From contig CALIHP010000038.1 in the NCBI GenBank assembly GCA_938020565.1, positions 1 to 48,940 of the forward strand: DNA of 48,940 nucleotides, read 5' to 3'. The DNA comes from an uncultured Anaerolineaceae bacterium. Lineage in GTDB: Bacteria > Chloroflexota > Anaerolineae > Anaerolineales > Anaerolineaceae. The position numbers and the translations under genes are program-made. Below the pieces are notes generated by a model that saw nothing but the letters and a program-made list of their open reading frames with translations, was not told the origin of the DNA and made no database searches. Below, one piece after another: positions 26,614 to 34,075 of this stretch. How positions within the stretch are numbered: the first letter of the stretch is position 1; every line of letters starts with the position of its first letter.

Positions 26614-27570
26614 ATGGAATATAAAGATTATTATCAGATTTTGGGCGTCGCGAAAACGGCGAGCGACGATGAAATAAAAAAAGCCTATCGGACGTTGGCG
26701 AAAAAATATCATCCGGACGTCAACCGGAACGATAAAAAAGCCGAAGAAAAATTTAAAGAGATTAACGAGGCGTATACCGTTCTTAAGGATAAGGAACAGC
26801 GCGCGCGTTACGATCAGCTCGGTTCGTCGTACGCGGCCTGGCAGCGGCAGGGCGGAAATTCGGCGAATTATGACTGGTCAAGCTGGCGTCAGGCAGGACC
26901 TGGCGGCGCGACGTATACGACCGGCGGTTATGGCGATTTTTCTGACTTCTTTGAGCAGATTTTCAGCGCTTACGGCCAGCGGGGTCAGTCGACCTACCGG
27001 ACGGCGACGTCCGATATCGACGGATTTGGCGATATCTTTGGCGGCTTTTCCCGTTCCGGAGCGCGGACAGCGGCGCCAGAGGAGCCGAAAAAGATTGAAA
27101 AGGAAATCGAGATTACTTTCGACGAGGCGTTTCACGGAACGGAACGGATTATTACGCTGAACGAAAAGCGGATTACCGCGAAGATTCCAGCCGGCGCGAA
27201 GACAGGAACGAAGGTAAGATTAAAGGGCGTTCTCCCGAATGGCGGGGATTTATACCTGGTCGTTCGTCTGGCGCAGGGTTCGAAATTTACGGTGGACGGC
27301 GATACGCTCGTTACCGATGTTAAAGTGGATTTGCTGACCGCGGTATTGGGCGGGTCGGCGGTTGTTGAGACGCCGGACGATAAGGTCATGCTGACGATCC
27401 CGGCGGGAACGCAGTCGGAAACGAAGTTCCGGCTGGCGGGGAAAGGCATGCCGAAGGTGAACCGGATCGGGCAGCGCGGCGACCTTTACGCGCGAATTCG
27501 CGTCGTTATCCCTGAGTCGCTGACTCCGAAGCAGCGCGAATTATATGAAGAATTGAGGAAAGTGACTTAG
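26614..27570 (+). CDS. DnaJ-type co-chaperone (CbpA-like, no zinc finger)
   Basis: 318 residues. The J domain occupies 1-70 with HPD at 33-35 (KYHPDVNRN). A Gly/Tyr/Ser-rich linker (about 70-165) follows, then two DnaJ C-terminal beta domains (about 175-318), ending in a dimerisation segment. The CxxCxGxG zinc repeats of DnaJ are absent, so it is a type II (CbpA-like) protein that stimulates DnaK. ATG 26614 is preceded by GGGGGAAG; an upstream in-frame start at 26530 adds 28 residues before the J domain and is unlikely. RNase J begins 5 bases after its stop, so the two form an operon. Confidence 0.9.
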   Translation: MEYKDYYQILGVAKTASDDEIKKAYRTLAKKYHPDVNRNDKKAEEKFKEINEAYTVLKDKEQRARYDQLGSSYAAWQRQGGNSANYDWSSWRQAGPGGATYTTGGYGDFSDFFEQIFSAYGQRGQSTYRTATSDIDGFGDIFGGFSRSGARTAAPEEPKKIEKEIEITFDEAFHGTERIITLNEKRITAKIPAGAKTGTKVRLKGVLPNGGDLYLVVRLAQGSKFTVDGDTLVTDVKVDLLTAVLGGSAVVETPDDKVMLTIPAGTQSETKFRLAGKGMPKVNRIGQRGDLYARIRVVIPESLTPKQRELYEELRKVT

Positions 27571-27575
27571 ACTGT

Positions 27576-29231
27576 ATGAAAAAAAAGAAACTGCATTTTA
27601 TTCCGCTCGGCGGATTGGGAGAGGTTGGGCGGAATATGATGCTCTTCGGGTATGATGACCGCTATATTATTATTGACTGCGGCGTTCAGTTCCCGGATAG
27701 TTCGATGATCGGAATTGATTTTATTATTCCGGATATGACGTTTCTCTTAGGAAAAGAAGCCAATATTTTGGGCGTTTTCGTAACCCACGCGCATGAGGAC
27801 CATATCGGCGCGCTGGTTCACCTGTTTAAGGTTATCGAGAACGTTCCGACCTACGCGACGCAGCTGACAGCCGGCATGATCGAGACGCGTCTGGCGCGCG
27901 GCGGGCAGTTGAACAAGACGAAAATTATGGTCACCAACGCCGGCGATACGATCGAGGCGGGACCGTTTAAAGTTGAATTTATTCACGTTACCCATTCGAT
28001 TCCGGACGCGGTCGCGTTCGCGATTCATACACCGGCCGGGACGGTTGTCGTAACGGGAGACTTCAAGTTTGACCTGACGCCGATCGACGGCTGGGGCGCG
28101 GATATATCCAAGCTGGCTTCCGTCGGCGATAAAGGCGTTTTGGCCCTTTTCAGCGATTCGACCAACAGCGAGAAGCCGGGATGGACGCCGTCGGAGCGGG
28201 AAATTACGCCCACGTTTGAGCATGTCTTCGAGACGGCGCCGGGCCGGATTATTATTTCGTCGTTCGCCTCGCTGATTTCCCGGCTTCAGCAGGTAACGGA
28301 CATTGCGCGCCGGTACGGGCGGAAGATCTGTATCGTCGGAACGAGCATGATCGATAACGTCAATCTGGCGAAAAAGCTCGGGTATCTCGAAATTCCCGAT
28401 GATTGCGTTGTGTCGTTGGACGACGCACGGTCGATTCCGGATCATAAGCTCGTTATCCTCTGTACGGGGTCGCAGGGCGAACCGACGGCCATTCTCGGAC
28501 GCTTATCGACTGGGAAATATTCGGCGTTCAGTATTAAAGAAGGCGATACGGTCGTCCTCTCATCGCATCCGATCCCCGGTAACGAGGAACAGGTGTCGCT
28601 GATTATTAATCGTCTGATCCGCATGGGTGCGAACGTGATCTATAATTCGCTGCTTTCGGTGCATGTCTCGGGGCATGCCTGCGCGGACGAAATGAAGATG
28701 ATGATCAGCCTGATCCGGCCGAAATACCTGATCCCGGTTCATGGCGAGCTGCGCCAGCTGACGCGGCATAAGACGATCGGGACGCTGATGGATATTCCTG
28801 CGGAAAATATTTTTGTGATCGAAAATGGGCAGACGCTGGTCTTCGACGACGGTACAGCGAAGCTGGGGCCGAAGGTCCCGGCGTCAGTTGTCCTGGTTGA
28901 CGGGACGAACGTTGGCGATATGACGGCGGATATTCTGTATCAGCGTGAGCGCCTGGCGGACAGTGGGGTTGTCGTCGTGACGCTGATCCTGAATCGTGGG
29001 AATAACAGCCTGATCCGTGAGCCGAAGATCGTTCATGAGGGCCTGATGACGGAAAAGGAAATGATGAGTTATCAGGAAGAGCTGGACGAGCTGATCGCGT
29101 CGACGATCGCGAAGAAAAATGGCCAGAGCCAGGAAGCGCTGGAGAAGAACCTGGAACAGGTCCTCAGGCGGTTCTTCTATACGACGACCGGACGTGCACC
29201 TTGGATTATCGTGAATCCGTTTTATTTGTAA
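27576..29231 (+). CDS. rnj: Ribonuclease J
   Basis: A 551-residue RNase J, the 5'-3' exo/endoribonuclease of the beta-CASP metallo-beta-lactamase family. It starts with PLGGLGEVGRN (residues 10-20), and the metal motif HAHEDH is at 71-76. Further conserved parts are GDFKFD, the beta-CASP SSFASLISR region, SSHPIPGNE, HVSGHA and LIPVHGELR. The C-terminal domain (about 450-551) is complete. It handles mRNA decay and rRNA maturation. It is cotranscribed with the J-domain gene; the AT-rich DpnI-type gene begins about 100 bases downstream. Confidence 0.95.
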   Translation: MKKKKLHFIPLGGLGEVGRNMMLFGYDDRYIIIDCGVQFPDSSMIGIDFIIPDMTFLLGKEANILGVFVTHAHEDHIGALVHLFKVIENVPTYATQLTAGMIETRLARGGQLNKTKIMVTNAGDTIEAGPFKVEFIHVTHSIPDAVAFAIHTPAGTVVVTGDFKFDLTPIDGWGADISKLASVGDKGVLALFSDSTNSEKPGWTPSEREITPTFEHVFETAPGRIIISSFASLISRLQQVTDIARRYGRKICIVGTSMIDNVNLAKKLGYLEIPDDCVVSLDDARSIPDHKLVILCTGSQGEPTAILGRLSTGKYSAFSIKEGDTVVLSSHPIPGNEEQVSLIINRLIRMGANVIYNSLLSVHVSGHACADEMKMMISLIRPKYLIPVHGELRQLTRHKTIGTLMDIPAENIFVIENGQTLVFDDGTAKLGPKVPASVVLVDGTNVGDMTADILYQRERLADSGVVVVTLILNRGNNSLIREPKIVHEGLMTEKEMMSYQEELDELIASTIAKKNGQSQEALEKNLEQVLRRFFYTTTGRAPWIIVNPFYL

Positions 29232-29334
29232 GGATTTGTCCAGAGGGGTTGGTGAGGAATATTTTTGAAAATGTCCTTCCCTTTTCAGACTCACCCAGGG
29301 CGTAAGATTTTTTTGTGCAGTTTAAATATGATAA

Positions 29335-30105
29335 ATGAATATCTATTTTGACGCTGTATTAGCGAGATCCTATCATAGTAAATCCCAGGCGACCCGAATT
29401 ATGACGGAAGCTTGGGTAAAAGAGAATATTTATTGCCCCCGATGCGCAAATCAAAAGCTTGCACAGTTTCCTAATAATGCAATTGTGGCTGATTTCTACT
29501 GCGGAAAATGTGGAAGTGAGTTTGAGTTAAAAAGCAAAAAAGGAATTTTAGGTAAAAAAATTGCGGATGGCGCGTATGAGACTTTTTGTTCTCGAATAAC
29601 GAGTTATAAGAATCCTGATTTTTTTATCCTGAGTTATAGTTCTTTGGATTTATGTGTCGAAAACCTATGGTTTATTCCAAAACATTTCTTTACTCCGGCT
29701 ATTGTTGAGAAAAGGAAGCCTTTATCTGTTACGGCAAAAAGAGCTGGATGGATCGGCTGCAATGTTCTATTGGAGAAGATCCCTTGTCAGGGCAGAATTT
29801 GTATGATCCGTGAACGTAAACCTGTCAGGAAGGAAATCGTATTTTCCCAGGTAAATCTTTCCGCGAATCTTGAAGTTAAAAATATTAAGGACCGAGGCTG
29901 GCTGTTTGATATCCTTAATTGCGTAAACGAAATCAAATCAGATAGTTTCTGTCTTGAAGAAATGTATTCTTTTGAAGAGGAATTAGCGTTAAAGCATCCC
30001 GGAAATAATAATATTCGTCCAAAAATTCGTCAACAACTGCAATTCCTGCGAAACAAGGGCGTCATTGAATTTAACGGGAATGGACGATATATGAAAAAAA
30101 TCTGA
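29335..30105 (+). CDS. dpnI: DpnI-type methyl-directed restriction endonuclease
   Basis: A 256-residue homologue of R.DpnI (254 residues), which cuts G-methyl-A-TC. Colinear features: zinc cysteines Cys34, Cys37, Cys56 and Cys59; the PD-(D/E)xK catalytic residues Asp53, Glu64 and Lys66 in VADF and FELKSKK; the ARRAGWIGCN-like block here as AKRAGWIGCN; and the C-terminal winged helix (about 180-256, RGWLFDILN and IRQQLQFLRNKGVIEF) that reads methylated DNA. All catalytic residues are kept. No methyltransferase gene and no DpnC/DpnD partner are nearby. The gene is AT-rich compared with the backbone, which suggests horizontal transfer. No Shine-Dalgarno sequence precedes the ATG. Confidence 0.93.
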   Translation: MNIYFDAVLARSYHSKSQATRIMTEAWVKENIYCPRCANQKLAQFPNNAIVADFYCGKCGSEFELKSKKGILGKKIADGAYETFCSRITSYKNPDFFILSYSSLDLCVENLWFIPKHFFTPAIVEKRKPLSVTAKRAGWIGCNVLLEKIPCQGRICMIRERKPVRKEIVFSQVNLSANLEVKNIKDRGWLFDILNCVNEIKSDSFCLEEMYSFEEELALKHPGNNNIRPKIRQQLQFLRNKGVIEFNGNGRYMKKI

Positions 30106-30241
30106 CTAAAAGAATCAGGCATATAAAAAATGGGCTTGTCCAGCGCAAGTTCGGCAGCCGTGCGTTCGATAGTCACAGGATAGCGTAAGTCCATATATTG
30201 CCGGGCAGAATGTAATGGGCTGACTCCGGAGAGGTTGATTT

Positions 30242-30438
30242 TTAGAACATGCTTCTAATTGTTTCGATCAAAAAGAACGGTTTTTTATAAACAGACGCAG
30301 TTTCCGCCATCTTTTTATAGCCTGCGATTAGCGGTTGATCGTCCGGATAGGCATCACCGATTTCAACGCCACCCACCGCTCATTGCCGACATGATCTGCC
30401 AATTCTTTGATTGCCAAATATTCCTGTTCCTCGCCCAT
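30242..30438 (-). pseudogene. Frameshifted small gene, unknown family
   Basis: Reading from ATG 30438, MGEEQEYLAIKELADHVGN continues to NERWVALK and then hits a stop at 30328. The adjacent frame continues from the same point with VEIGDAYPDDQPLIAGYKK and ends at 30242. Joining them gives a protein of about 65 residues with one single-base frameshift near 30363. I do not recognise the family. Confidence 0.45.
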
Positions 30439-30575
30439 TTGTAAGAACAACCTTTCTTATGTTATTCGAGCCTTTTGTCGTCTATCATACCAGGTAACAG
30501 GTCGGTTCCCAAAGCTGTTCTCTGAGCAAGATCACAAACTGATCGCATAGAAAAAATTTAAAATGGCGGAGAATT

Positions 30576-30603
30576 TTGCAAAAATATCGGGATATGGTAA
30601 AAT
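30576..30603 (+). promoter_or_regulatory. Promoter of tRNA-Gly
   Basis: TTGCAA (30576-30581), a 16-bp spacer and TAAAAT (30598-30603) lie 35 bases before the mature tRNA. Confidence 0.7.
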
Positions 30604-30638
30604 AGATAAATCGTTGTGAATCCGTTCTGGATTCCCAT

Positions 30639-30710
30639 GCGGGAGTAGCCAAGTGGTAAGGCATTAGCTTCCCAAGCTAACATTCGCGAGTTCGAGTCTC
30701 GTCTCCCGCT
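30639..30710 (+). tRNA. tRNA-Gly (anticodon CCC)
   Basis: A cloverleaf with acceptor GCGGGAG pairing with CTCCCGC, D-arm around AGTGGTAAG, anticodon stem TTAGC/GCTAA with loop TTCCCAA (anticodon CCC, reads GGG), and T-arm GCGAG/CTCGT with loop TTCGAGT. CCA is not encoded. A T-run (CTTTTTATTT) follows directly and probably terminates transcription. Confidence 0.95.
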
Positions 30711-30820
30711 CTTTTTATTTAATTTGCAGCTGTTTTGAGGATAGATAACAGAAAGTGTGAATGGTCCCAAAAATATATTAGCTTAGCTGCAACATCGCTT
30801 ATCGCTCATTTGAGGATTAT

Positions 30821-31045
30821 ATGGATTATAAAGGTGTTTCTACAGGTAGCAAGAAACCAGTCGTTCCCATGTTTACTGCTAAGACTAGGATTTGTGTCGT
30901 TATCGCATTGATTTATTTAATATCACCGATCGATCTTATTCCCGGTTTTCTTCTTGATGATACGGTCGTGGCGATCGTGCTTTCTGTGATTGGAGGTCTG
31001 CCTCAAATTTTGATATATAAAATTAAGAAACGAGTAAAACAGTAA
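30821..31045 (+). CDS. DUF1232 (YkvA-like) small membrane protein
   Basis: A 74-residue protein with the DUF1232 signature LIYLISPIDLIPGFLLDD (about 31-48) and one to two hydrophobic segments, ending in a basic tail. Family function is unknown. It lies in the AT-rich island between tRNA-Gly and the unknown 374-residue gene. No strong Shine-Dalgarno sequence is visible (GAGGATT lies close to the ATG). Confidence 0.8.
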   Translation: MDYKGVSTGSKKPVVPMFTAKTRICVVIALIYLISPIDLIPGFLLDDTVVAIVLSVIGGLPQILIYKIKKRVKQ

Positions 31046-31170
31046 TTATTTATTAAGTTAAATTAATTATATAATTAAATAAATTATATTTTATATTTAT
31101 AAAATATTTATGCTCGTGTCAGGGAAAGTATGATATACTGTTTGTTGACTGATTCGACAGGAGCGGAACA

Positions 31171-32295
31171 ATGAGCGATAGCGAAATTTTAAAGATTGGC
31201 AATAACGAATACCTGCAAATATTAGAAGCCAACGGTGATCTTTCAATAACACCGCTGGACTCGAATACAAACTTATCTGGCAATAACTTTACAAAGCTGT
31301 CATTTTCTCCTGAAGAAAAGGGACGACTTAACGCGCTGATAGGCGAACTCCCTTCTGTCGGGATGGCTTTGGCAAGTTCGCATGCCTGCTTGTTAACCTT
31401 TCCGAAGGGGATCAAGGGAACCTTGATGAAACTTCGCCAAGACGGCTATAGTACCGTGATAAAAGCTGCTGACGGAAAATTCGCAGGAACCGCTTCGCTT
31501 CATCCGCTCGGGTCCTCGGTGATGGTTCCGTTGCTTGCGTTCGAAGCAATGGCGATTGCGTCCGGTCAATACTTTATGACGGAAATAAACCGCGATCTGA
31601 AATTAATAAACTTAAAATTAGATAGAATTCTTGATTTTTTATATGGCGATAAAAAATCGGAGTTGCTTGCAGAAATATCGTTTGTTCAGGGCGTTCATAG
31701 GAACTTCCGCTCGATCATGGCTCATGAAGAACAGCGTTTGGCAACGATTGTAAATTTACAGGCCGCACGCAAAATCGCAATGAAAGACATCGAGTTTTAC
31801 CTTTCTGATCTTGACGGAAAAACAAGCACAAACGCGAAAGATGTCACCGAATTCAAAAGTATTTCTGAAGATGTTTTAAAAATTAAAGAAAGTCTTGAAT
31901 TATCGATCCAACTCTATATCGCGGCTAATCTTGTCGAAATCCATGTCGCTCAAAACTATGACGAATCCTATTTAGCAAACGTTAGAAATGAGACAGAATA
32001 CTATTTGAATAAATGCAACGGCCGGATGCTGAGCGATATCAGTCGGATGCTTGGATCAGTTCGTGTCTTTGAGCAAAAGCCCGGACTGTTTAATCCCGTG
32101 GCAAAAGCTTTTTCAACAGAAAAACCAAACCTTCTGCCGCTGAATGAAAAATTTGAATCAATCGCCGAAACTCTGAGCAGCGGCGAAGAATCGGAAATGG
32201 CCAAAATATTACGGTCATCGTTTAGCGCAATCGCAAATAATAAACACTATTACATGACAGACAACGGAGATGTTTATTTGAAAGCTTATAATTGA
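31171..32295 (+). CDS. Unknown 374-residue protein with a hydrophobic core segment and helical C-half
   Basis: I do not recognise a named family. The N-terminal part (1-60) is polar, the segment around 85-135 is mildly hydrophobic and Gly/Ala-rich (VMVPLLAFEAMAIASGQYFM), and 140-350 appears helical, beginning LKLDRILDFLYGDKKSEL. That central hydrophobic patch followed by a coiled-coil start resembles uncharacterised proteins from accessory regions of other bacteria. No signal peptide. CAGGAGCGG before the ATG is a good ribosome-binding site. Codon use and base composition are AT-rich like the DpnI gene. It may form a pair with the DUF1232 gene 125 bases upstream; the intervening bases are almost pure A/T. 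Confidence 0.6.
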   Translation: MSDSEILKIGNNEYLQILEANGDLSITPLDSNTNLSGNNFTKLSFSPEEKGRLNALIGELPSVGMALASSHACLLTFPKGIKGTLMKLRQDGYSTVIKAADGKFAGTASLHPLGSSVMVPLLAFEAMAIASGQYFMTEINRDLKLINLKLDRILDFLYGDKKSELLAEISFVQGVHRNFRSIMAHEEQRLATIVNLQAARKIAMKDIEFYLSDLDGKTSTNAKDVTEFKSISEDVLKIKESLELSIQLYIAANLVEIHVAQNYDESYLANVRNETEYYLNKCNGRMLSDISRMLGSVRVFEQKPGLFNPVAKAFSTEKPNLLPLNEKFESIAETLSSGEESEMAKILRSSFSAIANNKHYYMTDNGDVYLKAYN

Positions 32296-32463
32296 GCTTC
32301 TGTCTGGTATAGATTCCTTTCTTGCTCGAACGTCTGTTTTTTGGTTCTGTGTTCCTTTCGAACGCCCTTTTTATCTCTTTAACTCCACAATGATAAAGTT
32401 TGTTGCTGTAGAATTTTAGCAAGTTTTTCTTTTTCAGGTAAGAAAAAAGCGCGATCTGCATTT

Positions 32464-32522
32464 ATTGATATGCATCCCCTTTATTGGTTTCGTCCAACTT
32501 TAGGAATGCATATCAATTTTTT
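32464..32522 (+). terminator. Terminator after the unknown 374-residue gene
   Basis: ATTGATATGCAT (32464-32475) pairs perfectly over 12 bp with ATGCATATCAAT (32506-32517), and a T-run follows to 32522. The loop is long (30 nt). It stands about 170 bases after the stop codon. Confidence 0.6.
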
Positions 32523-32560
32523 GCGTCTTTTAGATTTAAATACAATTTATCATAGAATTT

Positions 32561-32716
32561 TTATGCTTTTAAATCTGCCATAAATTTTGTGAAATCCATG
32601 CCTGTTCGGAAGCTTGAGAATACATGCGTATAGAAATCATTGTAAACCGTTCCATCTTCGGGTTTTTTTTTCTTGGATCGGAAGTTTGTCAAAACGCTTT
32701 CATGCTCTTCTCTCAA
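32561..32716 (-). pseudogene. Possible C-terminal coding remnant, unknown family
   Basis: A 51-codon minus-strand frame (TTG 32716) whose product has normal protein character: EDGTVYNDFYTHVFSS then FRTGMDFTKFMADLKA at the end. There is no ribosome-binding site, and the frame stays open upstream into the M20 stop region. It is probably the 3' scrap of a lost gene. I cannot name the family. Confidence 0.35.
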
Positions 32717-32738
32717 GTTAACGAATCCCGAACTACAG

Positions 32739-33923
32739 TTACCGCGCGGGCGTCGGGGCCGACTTCAGGAAATCTAATATGATCCGGACCTGCGCCAGCG
32801 TTCCGGACGGCAGCGCGTCCTCAACGATATCGAATTTAGGATGGTGATTCGCGTAGGCAGGACCCTCAGCCGGCAGTCCGCCGCTCAGGAACAGAAAGCA
32901 GCATGGGAATTCGCGGCAATAGAAAGCGAAATCTTCGCTTCCCAGCATGGGCTTCGCGTCGGTGACATGATCCTCACCCAGCGCGTCGATACAGACTTTT
33001 TTCGCGAGAGCCGACAGCGCAGGATCGTTGATCATCATATCGACTCCATATTCATAGTTCAATTTGTACGCTGCGCCATTCGCGTCGCAGATCGATTTCA
33101 CAATCGTCTCAACGCGTTTCCGGATCAGGGCGCGCGTATCGGGATGAATCGTGCGAACGTTTCCGCGGATTTCAGCGGTGTCCGGAATGATGTTATTCGC
33201 GTTTCCAGCGTGAATCGCGCCAACGGACACGACGGCGGTTTCGTCAGGGGAGACGTTTCTCGAAACGATCGTATTCAGCGCCAAAACGATTTCAGCGGAG
33301 ACGAGAATCGGATCTATTCCGATATGCGGCGTTGAACTATGCACGCCATGCCCAAAGATTTTTAGATCGAACTTATCCGAATTTGACGAGGCGTGTCCTC
33401 CCGGGACGATTCCGATTCCGCCGGGTACCTTGTTGGGGAAAATATGCATTCCGAATCCAGCGTCGATCCCTTTCAGCGCGCCGGAGGCGACGATCTCCTC
33501 CGCGCCGGATGGCGTGACCTCTTCGGCGTGTTGGAAAAGGAGCTTGACCGTTCCGTCGAATTCGCCGCGGAGCTGCGTCAAAACTTCCGCTGTGCCCAGC
33601 AGCATTGCCGCATGGGTATCGTGACCGCAGGCGTGCATGACGCCGGGGTTGACCGAGCGAAACGGTAATCCTGTTTCTTCTTCGATCGGGAGCGCGTCAA
33701 TATCGGCGCGGAAGAGGACCGTCTTTCCAGGTCTGGCGCCGTGAATCGTGGCGATCAGGCTTGTCGGCGTGGGACTCACGATCTCGTCGACGCCGATTTT
33801 TTCGAGTTGGGAGCGGATATAGGCCGCCGTTTCTTTTTCCTGATGCGAAAGTTCAGGGTGCTGATGAATATGCCGCCGCCATTCGAGAATATGGCTGGAC
33901 GGGATGATGGTTTGAAGATCCAT
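32739..33923 (-). CDS. M20-family amidohydrolase (peptidase M20D)
   Basis: A 394-residue M20D amidohydrolase, of the group annotated as N-acyl-L-amino-acid or hippurate hydrolases. Metal ligands lie in HACGHDTH (Cys99, His101) and in the later HAEE; the N-terminal RRHIHQHPELS is characteristic. The dimerisation domain covers about 180-300. It is cytoplasmic with no signal peptide. ATG 33923 is preceded by GAAGGAGAA; an upstream in-frame ATG at 33944 lacks this. It stands alone, flanked by the island and the divergent solute-binding protein gene. Confidence 0.9.
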   Translation of the reverse strand: MDLQTIIPSSHILEWRRHIHQHPELSHQEKETAAYIRSQLEKIGVDEIVSPTPTSLIATIHGARPGKTVLFRADIDALPIEEETGLPFRSVNPGVMHACGHDTHAAMLLGTAEVLTQLRGEFDGTVKLLFQHAEEVTPSGAEEIVASGALKGIDAGFGMHIFPNKVPGGIGIVPGGHASSNSDKFDLKIFGHGVHSSTPHIGIDPILVSAEIVLALNTIVSRNVSPDETAVVSVGAIHAGNANNIIPDTAEIRGNVRTIHPDTRALIRKRVETIVKSICDANGAAYKLNYEYGVDMMINDPALSALAKKVCIDALGEDHVTDAKPMLGSEDFAFYCREFPCCFLFLSGGLPAEGPAYANHHPKFDIVEDALPSGTLAQVRIILDFLKSAPTPAR

Positions 33924-34040
33924 GGAGTTCTCCTTCGTTCTCACGTAATGTGGGGTAATCGTACTCGTGTTTTCGAAAAAAAGCTACGGTTTTGTCGCGT
34001 TTCCGTTTGTTTTGCTGTGACCGGATACAGGTTTAAAGAA

Positions 34041-34069
34041 TTTGATTTTTTTACGGTTGCCGCTAAAAT
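34041..34069 (+). promoter_or_regulatory. Promoter giving a leaderless mRNA for the solute-binding protein
   Basis: TTTGAT (34041-34046), a 17-bp spacer and TAAAAT (34064-34069) are followed by the ATG at 34076, seven bases after the -10 box. Transcription would start on the start codon, and no Shine-Dalgarno sequence exists. Confidence 0.55.
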
Positions 34070-34075
34070 TGTAAT

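Larger units (their letters stand above)
30106..30638. other. Decayed AT-rich stretch between dpnI and tRNA-Gly
   Basis: 533 bases without an intact gene. It contains a frameshifted minus-strand remnant (30242-30438), and next to it a further minus-strand frame open over about 30107-30259 with plausible protein character (PLHSARQYMDLRYPVTIE) but no start codon. Near the right end is the tRNA promoter. It looks like a scrap yard of older insertions. Confidence 0.5.
32296..32738. other. AT-rich gap at the right end of the island
   Basis: 443 bases. It contains a terminator (32464-32522) and a minus-strand coding remnant (32561-32716). Between 32296 and 32460 nothing convincing was found. Confidence 0.5.

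Noticed and set aside
32222..32461. Minus-strand 79-codon open frame after the unknown 374-residue gene
   Set aside because: Lys/Asn/Leu-rich translation of AT-rich DNA without a ribosome-binding site.
30639..32738. Integrated element with att site at tRNA-Gly
   Set aside because: No integrase gene and no copy of the tRNA 3' end found downstream.
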